Translations under genes and position numbers: made by a program
Notes under the pieces: generated by a model
Databases searched by the model: none
Seen by the model: the letters and a program-made list of their open reading frames with translations, nothing else
What the model was told of the DNA's origin: nothing
Source: Bacteroidota bacterium
GTDB taxonomy: Bacteria; Bacteroidota; Bacteroidia; Flavobacteriales; Weeksellaceae
Direction: 5' to 3'
Assembly: GCA_023420435.1 (NCBI GenBank)
Contig: JAEZWE010000223.1
Span: 1-8,288 of the forward strand
Length of the DNA stretch: 8,288 bases
Part shown: positions 1 to 5,647 of the stretch, piece by piece
How positions within the stretch are numbered: position 1 is the first letter of the stretch
Layout: each line of letters starts with the position of its first letter

Positions 1-2
1 AT

Positions 3-806
3 TTGGGATTTGGCTTTGTGGAAATCGGAACTTTAACGCCGAAATCACAACCGGGAAACGATAAAAAACGTCTTTTTCGGTTAATTGAAGATGATGGAAT
101 TATCAATCGAATGGGTTTTAACAACGAAGGAGTTGATGCTGCGGTTGAACGTTTGAAAAAGAATAAAAACGTTCTGATTGGCGGAAACATTGGGAAAAAT
201 AAAGTAACACCCAATGAAAACGCAGTGGATGATTACAAAATTTGTTTTGAAAAATTATTCGATTATGTCGATTATTTTGTGGTGAATGTTAGCTCGCCAA
301 ATACTCCAAATCTTAGAGAATTGCAAGACAAAGAACCGCTAACTGAGTTGTTGTTGGCGTTGCAAAAACTTAACGATCAAAAAGAAAAACCAAAACCAAT
401 TTTATTGAAAATTGCTCCCGATTTATCGAACGAACAATTATTGGACATCATCGAAATCGTTAAAGATTCCAAAATTGCGGGAGTTATCGCTACAAACACG
501 ACGATTTCCAGAGAAAATTTGAAATCTGAAAATAAAAAAGAAACAGGCGGACTTTCCGGAAAACCTTTAACGAAACGCTCAACAGAGGTTATTAAATTTC
601 TTTCTGAAAAAAGCGGAAAAGCGTTTCCAATCATCGGTGTTGGTGGAATTCATACTGCGGAAGATGCGATAGAAAAATTGGAAGCAGGAGCGAGTTTGAT
701 ACAACTTTATACCGGATTTATTTATGAAGGTCCGGAATTGATTCGGAAAATTAATCAGAAGATTTTGGAGAAAAGTTTGAAGACTGAGGACGGAAGACCG
801 AAGTAA
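3..806 (+). CDS. pyrD: Dihydroorotate dehydrogenase (quinone), class 2, 5'-truncated by window edge
   Basis: This enzyme oxidises dihydroorotate to orotate with FMN and passes the electrons to the quinone pool; it is the membrane-associated fourth step of pyrimidine synthesis. The visible 268 codons start inside the protein: the first codon (TTG) is an internal Leu in the family motif LGFGFVEIGT, and roughly 70-80 N-terminal residues, including the quinone-side helices, lie outside the window. Numbering from that Leu, NVSSPNTPNLR (95-105) holds the class 2 catalytic Ser (Ser98), TNTT is at 164-167, the phosphate-binding IGVGGI at 201-206, and QLYTGFIYEGP at 234-244. The last eight residues (KTEDGRPK) are charged, follow the normal C-terminal helix, and are encoded entirely by the heptanucleotide array at 779-803, so they look like an acquired tail. 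It converges on the DUF445 gene, with the IVP-family gene between them. Identification is very secure. Confidence 0.97.
   Translation: MGFGFVEIGTLTPKSQPGNDKKRLFRLIEDDGIINRMGFNNEGVDAAVERLKKNKNVLIGGNIGKNKVTPNENAVDDYKICFEKLFDYVDYFVVNVSSPNTPNLRELQDKEPLTELLLALQKLNDQKEKPKPILLKIAPDLSNEQLLDIIEIVKDSKIAGVIATNTTISRENLKSENKKETGGLSGKPLTKRSTEVIKFLSEKSGKAFPIIGVGGIHTAEDAIEKLEAGASLIQLYTGFIYEGPELIRKINQKILEKSLKTEDGRPK
779..803 (+). repeat. Left heptanucleotide array flanking the IVP-family gene
   Basis: Three and a half tandem copies of a 7-nt unit with consensus GRRGACN (GAAGACT, GAGGACG, GAAGACC, then a partial GAAG). The array lies in the last codons of pyrD and ends just before its TAA. Its reverse complement matches the array at 1209-1233 in 19 of 25 positions without gaps, and in a register shifted by one heptad there is an uninterrupted 9-nt match (795-803 with 1216-1224). 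Together the two arrays form inverted terminal repeats around the small gene. Confidence 0.75.
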
Positions 807-835
807 GCTACGATAAAAACTGTAATAAATATAAT

Positions 836-1189
836 ATGGGATTTAAGTTTGAGAATTTAAGAGTTTGGAAAATATCAATGGATTTCGGGGAAAAGATCAA
901 CATACTGTCCATATCTTTTCCAGATAGAGAAAAATTTAATCTTTCTTCTCAAATTTTGCGGGCTTCAGATAGTGTAGCATTAAATATCGCTGAAGGATCA
1001 ATAGGACACAGCAATCCAGAGTTCAAGAAGTTTTTAGGCTACGCAATTCGTTCGTTGGCTGAGGTTGTAACGTGTCTTCATAAAGCAAAACGTAGAAATT
1101 ATCTGAACGAAGAAAAATTTGCGGAACTTTATGATGAAGCTTTTCAATTGATGAATCAATTAATCGCATTGAGAAACAGCATTGTTTAA
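836..1189 (+). CDS. Four-helix-bundle protein, 23S rRNA intervening-sequence (IVP) family
   Basis: A 117-residue protein of the family known from open reading frames in 23S rRNA intervening sequences (PF05635/TIGR02436 type) and structurally related to the Avd accessory protein of diversity-generating retroelements. Family members form four-helix bundles that assemble into small rings and bind nucleic acid; no enzymatic activity is established. Visible signatures are FENLRVWK (5-12), FP near 28-29, the central RASDSVALNIAEGS (42-55) and EFKKFLGYAIRSLAE (62-76). Length is normal for the family. The ATG at 836 is chosen because the conserved N-terminal motif follows directly. There is no Shine-Dalgarno sequence and no TAnnTTTG element in the 29-bp gap after pyrD, so expression by read-through from pyrD is likely. 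Here it lies in a protein-gene junction rather than in rRNA, between inverted heptad repeats. Its role is unknown. Confidence 0.9.
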   Translation: MGFKFENLRVWKISMDFGEKINILSISFPDREKFNLSSQILRASDSVALNIAEGSIGHSNPEFKKFLGYAIRSLAEVVTCLHKAKRRNYLNEEKFAELYDEAFQLMNQLIALRNSIV

Positions 1190-1208
1190 TAACTTTATGG
1201 AGTGCAAA

Positions 1209-1233
1209 CCTCCGTCTTCGGTCTCCTGTCTTC
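1209..1233 (-). repeat. Right heptanucleotide array, inverted relative to the left copy
   Basis: Read on the minus strand this is three and a half units of the same GRRGACN heptad (GAAGACA, GGAGACC, GAAGACG, then GAGG), in opposite orientation to the array at 779-803 and matching it at 19 of 25 positions. It lies between the stop of the IVP-family gene (1189) and the stop of the DUF445 gene (1239-1241). A transcript spanning both arrays could pair them into an imperfect stem (19 Watson-Crick pairs plus one G-U) enclosing the gene. Confidence 0.75.
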
Positions 1234-1238
1234 CATCT

Positions 1239-2483
1239 TTATATAAAAAAATGCGCAATCGTATAAATAATCAAACCAACCAAACCGCCGACCAAAGTCC
1301 CATTAACACGGATAAACTGCAAATCTTTCCCAACTTCCAATTCCAATTTGTTGCTCAATTCTTTTCCTTGCCAATTTCCAACGGTAGATGAAATTAAATC
1401 CCCGAATTGATGCGTATTTTTCAATATGTATTTGTATGCCGTCACGCGAATCCAATGATCGATTTTGTACTGCAATTTTTCGTCATTTTGCAGGTTGAAA
1501 GACAATTCGTTGAGGTTTTTCAATAAATATTTTTTGATTGCAGAATCTTCATCATTCAACTCTTTCATCAGCGATTTTTTGATGGATTCCCAAATATCTT
1601 TAGCGTAAATTAAAATTTTTTCTTCTTTCAAAAAGCTGTCTTTTATCGTGGAAAGTTCTTTTTCCCATTTTTCATTATCTTTCAAATCTTTAGAAAAATT
1701 GAATAATTTTTGGGTAATTTCTTCACGAAGCGGATGTTCTAAATTAGTTTCAATTTCATCAAAATATTTGGATAAACCTTGAGTAATTTTATCGGCAATC
1801 TTATCATCTACAAATTTCGGAACAAGTGCAAAACTTTCTTTTTTTACACGGTCACGAACCATTTCTTGGTTGTTTAGAACGTACGTTTTTATTTGTTTTG
1901 AAAGTCCGGTCACCAATCTTTGATGATCGTTTTTCTCCAAAATATAATCCAATCCATTTCCGAGAATAGAATTTACTTTCAAATCGTTGGTCATTTCCTG
2001 CGCCTTTTTCGAAATGAAATTAATGACCGCTTCATCATCCAATTTGTTCAGAATATCCAAAATAATCGTGGAAGTTTCATTCAACAAAATTTCTTGATTT
2101 CTCGCTTTGGAAAGCCATTCGCCAACGAAACTCGACACTTTTAATTTAGAAATATAAGGACGGATGTTTTGCGGAGAAAGGAAATTTCCTACGACAAAAT
2201 TCCCCAAATTATCCCCGATTTGTTCTTTTTTATTTTGAATGAGATTCGTGTGCGGAATTTTGAGACCTAAAGGATGATGAAAAAGCGCCGTAACTGCAAA
2301 CCAATCCGCTAAAGCTCCCACCATTGCTGCTTCCGAAAACGCACGAACATAACCAATCCAATGCGAATCGTTTGTTTTTTGCAAAATCGTCATGATGACA
2401 AAAACAACCGCCATCAACAAAAAAAGTCCGGTGGCGAATGCTTTGTATTTTCGGAGTTGTCGTTTCTTTTCTTGGTCTGTCAT
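1239..2483 (-). CDS. DUF445 family membrane protein
   Basis: A 414-residue member of the DUF445 family (E. coli YjiN-like), whose molecular function is not established. After a short charged N-terminus (TDQEKKRQLRKYK) there is a hydrophobic segment at about 15-34. It is followed by the family's conserved block AFSEAAMVGALADWFAVTAL with HHPLGLKIPHT (about 48-79), then a long charged, probably helical or coiled middle region (about 85-385) and a C-terminal hydrophobic anchor (about 394-414). This gives a membrane protein anchored at both ends with a large soluble middle. The start is taken as ATG at 2483, which gives a typical N-terminus; an in-frame GTG at 2489 would add two residues but overlaps the -7 element. 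It converges on pyrD and the IVP-family gene and diverges from msrB. Family assignment is secure, function is not. Confidence 0.9.
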   Translation of the reverse strand: MTDQEKKRQLRKYKAFATGLFLLMAVVFVIMTILQKTNDSHWIGYVRAFSEAAMVGALADWFAVTALFHHPLGLKIPHTNLIQNKKEQIGDNLGNFVVGNFLSPQNIRPYISKLKVSSFVGEWLSKARNQEILLNETSTIILDILNKLDDEAVINFISKKAQEMTNDLKVNSILGNGLDYILEKNDHQRLVTGLSKQIKTYVLNNQEMVRDRVKKESFALVPKFVDDKIADKITQGLSKYFDEIETNLEHPLREEITQKLFNFSKDLKDNEKWEKELSTIKDSFLKEEKILIYAKDIWESIKKSLMKELNDEDSAIKKYLLKNLNELSFNLQNDEKLQYKIDHWIRVTAYKYILKNTHQFGDLISSTVGNWQGKELSNKLELEVGKDLQFIRVNGTLVGGLVGLIIYTIAHFFI

Positions 2484-2505
2484 TTCCACAAAATTAGTAG
2501 ATTTG
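2472..2505 (+). promoter_or_regulatory. Promoter of msrB (TTG / TAGATTTG)
   Basis: TAGATTTG at 2498-2505 is a full match to the Bacteroidetes -7 consensus TAnnTTTG. A TTG at 2472-2474 could serve as the -33 element with a 23-bp spacer, the upper end of the usual range. Transcription would start near 2511, giving a leader of about 68 nt before the msrB ATG. The -7 box sits 1 bp from the oppositely oriented -7 box of the DUF445 gene. Confidence 0.5.
2489..2496 (-). promoter_or_regulatory. -7 element of the DUF445 gene promoter
   Basis: On the minus strand this reads TAATTTTG, a full match to the Bacteroidetes -7 consensus TAnnTTTG. The upstream -33 region has only a TTTATT (about 2511-2516), not a clear TTG, so support is partial. 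Transcription would start at about 2482-2484, at or next to the ATG at 2483, implying a leaderless or nearly leaderless mRNA and arguing against the GTG at 2489 as the start. Confidence 0.4.
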
Positions 2506-2578
2506 TGAGGAATAAAGGTATTAAACTTGCTGTTAAAAACCTTACAGGATTTTTACTCGTAATTATAATAAAAAAGTT

Positions 2579-3109
2579 ATGAAATTTTTCAGCGTTATTT
2601 TTCTTTTATTTTTTCTGAACGCCTGTTCACAAACCAAAACACCGATAAAAACCACCAAAACAATGGAAAACAACGATACCAAAAACAATCCGTATTATTC
2701 CCGAACCGATAAAACGAAACTGAATGTTTCCAACGCAGAATGGAAAAAAATCCTATCTCCGGATTTGTATGCAGTTGCTCGTGAAGCCGATACAGAAAGA
2801 CCTTTTACCGGAAAATATAACCAATTTGATGAATTGGGAGAATATTATTGTGCAGTTTGCGGAAATCATTTATTTCGTTCCGATTCCAAATTTTCGTCAA
2901 CTTGCGGTTGGCCAAGTTTTTTTGAAGCGGAAAAAGACGGCGTGATTTACAAACGCGATTCTTCCCACGGAATGGAGCGGATTGAAGTTTTATGCAAACG
3001 TTGCGATTCGCATTTGGGACACGTTTTTAATGACGGACCGCCTCCAACAGGAACCCGATTTTGCATGAATTCGGTGAGTTTGGATTTTGTGAGGGATTCT
3101 GAGAAATGA
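2579..3109 (+). CDS. msrB: Peptide-methionine (R)-S-oxide reductase MsrB, lipoprotein form
   Basis: MsrB reduces methionine-R-sulfoxide in proteins back to methionine. This 176-residue protein starts with a lipoprotein signal peptide (MKFFSVIFLLFFLNAC) whose lipobox Cys is residue 16, so it should be exported and lipid-anchored, protecting envelope rather than cytoplasmic proteins. A Lys/Thr/Asn-rich linker runs to about residue 45. The SelR domain (about 52-172) is complete: zinc-binding CxxC pairs at 91/94 and 139/142, the STCGWPSF block with the likely resolving Cys109, HLGHVF at 145-150, and the catalytic Cys162 in RFCMNSVSL. The ATG at 2579 is supported by the signal peptide. A second in-frame ATG at 2663 (Met29) would yield a cytoplasmic form without the signal. 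The gene is monocistronic, with a promoter shared back to back with the DUF445 gene. Very secure identification. Confidence 0.95.
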   Translation: MKFFSVIFLLFFLNACSQTKTPIKTTKTMENNDTKNNPYYSRTDKTKLNVSNAEWKKILSPDLYAVAREADTERPFTGKYNQFDELGEYYCAVCGNHLFRSDSKFSSTCGWPSFFEAEKDGVIYKRDSSHGMERIEVLCKRCDSHLGHVFNDGPPPTGTRFCMNSVSLDFVRDSEK

Positions 3110-3131
3110 ATTAACTATTGATTTCCAGTAG

Positions 3132-3191
3132 GTTAATTTCATTAACATAGATAAACTCATGATGATTCAAATCATCATTCTTTTATGTTAA
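3132..3191. other. Nested and overlapping inverted repeats after msrB
   Basis: Three dyads lie between the msrB stop and the next promoter. An inner perfect one pairs ATGATGAT (3159-3166) with ATCATCAT (3171-3178) around TCAA; as DNA it extends to 9 bp per arm around a 2-bp centre. An outer one pairs TTAACATA (3142-3149) with TATGTTAA (3184-3191), enclosing the first. A third pairs GTTAAT (3132-3137) with ATTAAC (3141-3146) and shares bases with the outer arm, so the two cannot form together. The inner hairpin is followed by a T-rich run (3179-3185), so it may act as a weak msrB terminator. It could equally be an operator for the downstream gene. The stems are AT-rich. Confidence 0.45.
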
Positions 3192-3249
3192 ACTTTTATA
3201 AAATTTCGGTTCAATTTTACATATTCTCTTTAAAAAAATTATGTTTTAA

Positions 3250-3257
3250 TAAATTTG
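3250..3257 (+). promoter_or_regulatory. -7 element of the L,D-transpeptidase gene promoter
   Basis: TAAATTTG is a full match to the Bacteroidetes -7 consensus TAnnTTTG. It lies 31 bp before the ATG at 3289, so transcription would start near 3264 and give a leader of about 25 nt. The -33 position holds only a CTTTA (about 3228-3232), a weak match. Confidence 0.55.
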
Positions 3258-3288
3258 CACCACCAAATTACATTTAACATAATATTTT

Positions 3289-4047
3289 ATGAGAAATTTT
3301 CTGTTTGCACTTTTTGCTGTTTTCATTCTCACCACTTCATATGTTGATAAAAAAGAAAAGAGTGGAGCTGATACTACAAAAACGTTGATTTCACCAACTT
3401 CAGAAAAAGACTCTGTAAGTATAAAATCAGAAGTTGCAGAAATCAGTATATCACAAAATTTATACAACAAAATCGATTTTTCTTCAGGAACAACCTTAAA
3501 ATTTGATGTTTTTGAGAAAGCACTTTTAGGCTTCAATAACCTAAAAAAAGCGGGAAAAATTGATGAAAACACTAAACTTTTAACCGTTTGCGATTTTTCG
3601 CTTTCTTCCAATATCAAAAGACTTTGGGTGATAAATACGGAAACTGGAGAAATACTTTTCAATTCTTTAGTTGCCCACGGAAAAAATACCGGTGAAGAAT
3701 TTGCCGTTAATTTTTCAAATACCGAAAGTTCACTACAATCAAGTCTGGGTTTTTATGTTACCGATGTTACCTATCATGGTGAAAATGGATATTCCCTAAA
3801 ATTATTGGGAGTGGATAAAGGTTACAATGACAATGCTTTACAAAGAGCTGTGGTAATGCATGGTGCAGATTACGTTAGTGATGAATTCGCAAAAAAGCAC
3901 AAAAGAATTGGCAGAAGTTGGGGTTGCCCTGCCGTTCCAAGAGCTCTAGCAGAGCCTATTATCAATACCATAAAAGGAAAAAATGTTCTTTTTATTTATT
4001 ACCCTGAAGAAAATTATCTAACATCTTCCCAATGGTTGAAATCCTAA
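3289..4047 (+). CDS. Murein L,D-transpeptidase catalytic domain family protein (exported)
   Basis: A 252-residue protein of the YkuD_2 (PF13645) type, related to L,D-transpeptidases that crosslink or trim peptidoglycan stem peptides. The N-terminus (MRNFLFALFAVFILTTSY) is a Sec signal peptide. There is no lipobox Cys, so the product should be periplasmic after signal-peptidase I cleavage. A polar linker (20-55) precedes the domain. The catalytic part is intact: the VMHGADYVS block has His191, and GRSWGCPAVP has the nucleophile Cys213 after the conserved Gly-Arg-Ser-Trp-Gly. Upstream blocks (RLWVINTETGEI, VAHGKNTGEEF and SLGFYVT) also fit the family. The ATG at 3289 is the natural start because the signal peptide begins there. 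It has its own promoter and meets the metalloprotease gene tail to tail with 13 bp between stop codons. Exact substrate specificity cannot be read from the sequence. Confidence 0.9.
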   Translation: MRNFLFALFAVFILTTSYVDKKEKSGADTTKTLISPTSEKDSVSIKSEVAEISISQNLYNKIDFSSGTTLKFDVFEKALLGFNNLKKAGKIDENTKLLTVCDFSLSSNIKRLWVINTETGEILFNSLVAHGKNTGEEFAVNFSNTESSLQSSLGFYVTDVTYHGENGYSLKLLGVDKGYNDNALQRAVVMHGADYVSDEFAKKHKRIGRSWGCPAVPRALAEPIINTIKGKNVLFIYYPEENYLTSSQWLKS

Positions 4048-4060
4048 ATTGAAGAGATTT

Positions 4061-5599
4061 TTATTCAACAATGAACTTTTTTGTACCCAAAAAAGATTTG
4101 TCGTCTCCGTAAATCATTAGGAAATATTCACCTTTAGCCATTGTTTTTACTGAAATTTCTGAAGATGAGGTGGATAAGATTTTTTGTCCAACAGTATTTA
4201 TAATATCAAATTTTAATTTTGAATTTTTTGGAGATTTTACAAATAGGGTTTCTTTAACAGGATTTGGGTAGATTTCAATTTCCTTTATTTTTTTTGAAAT
4301 TTCATTAACATTCAAATTTGGAGAACGGAAATCCGATACAGCGCATGCAAAACGCTGAAATCCATAAACTTCATAAGATGGTTGAGGATCCAAAAGATTT
4401 ACTCCTGTTGGATCTCCATTGTAATTAAGGTTAGGGTTGGACCAACGGTTAATTTTTGGACAGCCAATTCCCGCATCTGTACATTGATCTGTATAAGCCA
4501 TAATAGTTCTCCATCTTGTATTGGAAGGACTGGAAGTTCCCTGCAAAATTGCGTTTTGATTAATATAACCGTGATGATGACTGCAAGGCGTTGTAGATGA
4601 ACTCACATACCAATCATGATGTAAACCCATATTATGTCCCATTTCATGAGCTACCGTATAATTTCCGACAGAACAACCCCGCAAGGAAACGGTAAATGCA
4701 TAAGTATCATTATAATTACTTGGATTACTTTGTACATAGCCTAATCCGCAAGTATCAGTTGGAGTGGAAGTAATTAAAGCACATAAATCCGCAGCATAGG
4801 TATCTCTAAGTGTATGAGCATCATCCATAAATCCATCCGTTTGGTTGCGTAATCGTGATAAATCGGTACTAATATTTCCACTTTCTGTGTAAATAATTTC
4901 ACCGGAATAGGATAAATTCAAACTCACATTTACAACGCCGGAATTCAATAATGAATTATTAAAATTAGTTACAATTGTGGCGCATTGTGCGTTACTTTGT
5001 GCTAAACCACTCCACTGATTTTTTACAGCAGTGGTGTAAATAATCATGACATCAATAACGGTGGGAGGACAAGTTGTTGAAGCTGCACAAACGTTTTCAT
5101 TCGCCATTTTAAGTTGGTTTGAATTTTCCAAACTGGCTTCTAAAGTATCCAATACAGAATCCTGCGCATCAAGTTTACTTTGATCAAATACCGATAATGC
5201 AAAAATCTCTGGAGCCGTTTGAAAAATCATGATTTTTTCACCCGTTTCAGAACCGTACATTCCTGTGATAACAGAATCGTATTTAGATAATACCAACTCA
5301 GAAAAAGGTTCATTTTCTATTTTATAAACAAAGGACTCTGTAGTGTTGGTATAGGTATATTTTTTATCAAAAAAAGCAACGATTTTTCTTCCCGTGGGTA
5401 AATTAATTTCTAATTCTTGAGATAAATTGAACTGAGATTGATGATAATATTTTGTAATAATATAATCTTTGGAATGTTCTTCAGTAAGTTTTTCGTTGAC
5501 AGAAAGATTATTGGCAACGATTTGATTGTTGAAAATTCCTTGTTGTGCAAAAAAATAAGTATAGAAAAAAATCAAAAAAATTGATATAACTGCTTTCAT
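4061..5599 (-). CDS. Secreted reprolysin-like zinc metalloprotease with T9SS type A sorting domain
   Basis: A 512-residue secreted protease. A Sec signal peptide (residues 1-18, ending FFAQ) leads into a propeptide-like region (about 19-170), then a metzincin catalytic domain (about 180-425). The zinc motif HEMGHNMGLHHD (318-329) matches HExxHxxGxxHD, with His318, His322 and His328 as ligands and Glu319 as catalytic base; IMAYT with Met367 is the expected Met-turn. Many Cys residues (for example 171, 177, 206, 273, 284, 309, 339, 373, 380, 419) suggest disulfides, as expected outside the cytoplasm. The C-terminal 75 residues, starting IEIYPNPV at 441 and ending in TKKFIVE, form a type A T9SS sorting domain that directs export across the outer membrane and is normally cleaved. 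It has its own promoter, and its substrate is unknown. It resembles the M12B-like reprolysin families; exact family placement needs a profile search. Confidence 0.93.
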   Translation of the reverse strand: MKAVISIFLIFFYTYFFAQQGIFNNQIVANNLSVNEKLTEEHSKDYIITKYYHQSQFNLSQELEINLPTGRKIVAFFDKKYTYTNTTESFVYKIENEPFSELVLSKYDSVITGMYGSETGEKIMIFQTAPEIFALSVFDQSKLDAQDSVLDTLEASLENSNQLKMANENVCAASTTCPPTVIDVMIIYTTAVKNQWSGLAQSNAQCATIVTNFNNSLLNSGVVNVSLNLSYSGEIIYTESGNISTDLSRLRNQTDGFMDDAHTLRDTYAADLCALITSTPTDTCGLGYVQSNPSNYNDTYAFTVSLRGCSVGNYTVAHEMGHNMGLHHDWYVSSSTTPCSHHHGYINQNAILQGTSSPSNTRWRTIMAYTDQCTDAGIGCPKINRWSNPNLNYNGDPTGVNLLDPQPSYEVYGFQRFACAVSDFRSPNLNVNEISKKIKEIEIYPNPVKETLFVKSPKNSKLKFDIINTVGQKILSTSSSEISVKTMAKGEYFLMIYGDDKSFLGTKKFIVE

Positions 5600-5613
5600 A
5601 AAATGAATTTAAG

Positions 5614-5642
5614 CAAATATATCAATTTTATTAATTCCAAAA
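5614..5642 (-). promoter_or_regulatory. Promoter of the metalloprotease gene
   Basis: On the minus strand TATATTTG (5621-5614) is a full match to the Bacteroidetes -7 consensus TAnnTTTG, and TTTTG (5642-5638) lies 16 bp upstream as a candidate -33 element, slightly closer than usual. Transcription would start near 5608, giving a leader of about 8-10 nt. It occupies the 48-bp gap after the TonB receptor stop, so the protease can be transcribed independently of the receptor gene upstream. Confidence 0.5.
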
Positions 5643-5647
5643 TCGGA

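Larger units (their letters stand above)
779..1233 (+). mobile_element. Putative IVP-family cassette bounded by inverted heptad repeats
   Basis: A 455-bp unit made of a left heptad array, a 29-bp leader, the four-helix-bundle gene, a 19-bp spacer and an inverted right heptad array. It occupies nearly the whole junction between two convergent genes (pyrD and the DUF445 gene), leaving only 5 bp before the DUF445 stop codon. The architecture suggests insertion of a small non-autonomous element, or a structured RNA with a terminal stem like the 23S rRNA intervening sequences in which this protein family was first found. I see no transposase, no target-site duplication and no clear promoter inside, so mobility is inferred from structure only. 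Confidence 0.4.

Noticed and set aside
844..851. TAAGTTTG on the plus strand, a full match to TAnnTTTG, as a promoter for the IVP-family gene.
   Set aside because: It lies within codons 3-6 of that gene. A start after it would remove the conserved FENLRVWK motif, so it is probably a chance match in AT-rich DNA.
836..1189. A diversity-generating retroelement, because the protein resembles Avd.
   Set aside because: There is no reverse transcriptase gene and no template/variable repeat pair in the window; the IVP family is the better fit.
771..1241. Target-site duplications flanking the putative IVP cassette.
   Set aside because: I compared the bases just outside 779 and 1233 and saw no matching direct repeat beyond trivial T/A runs.
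3246..3662. A 138-codon open frame on the minus strand.
   Set aside because: It lies opposite the transpeptidase gene, shows no family motifs, and the plus-strand gene has intact catalytic residues; it is a shadow frame.
4035..4069. Weak dyad (GTTGAA with TTCAAC) between the convergent transpeptidase and metalloprotease genes, as a bidirectional terminator.
   Set aside because: Only 6 bp, AT-rich and with a loop of over 20 nt; too weak to call.
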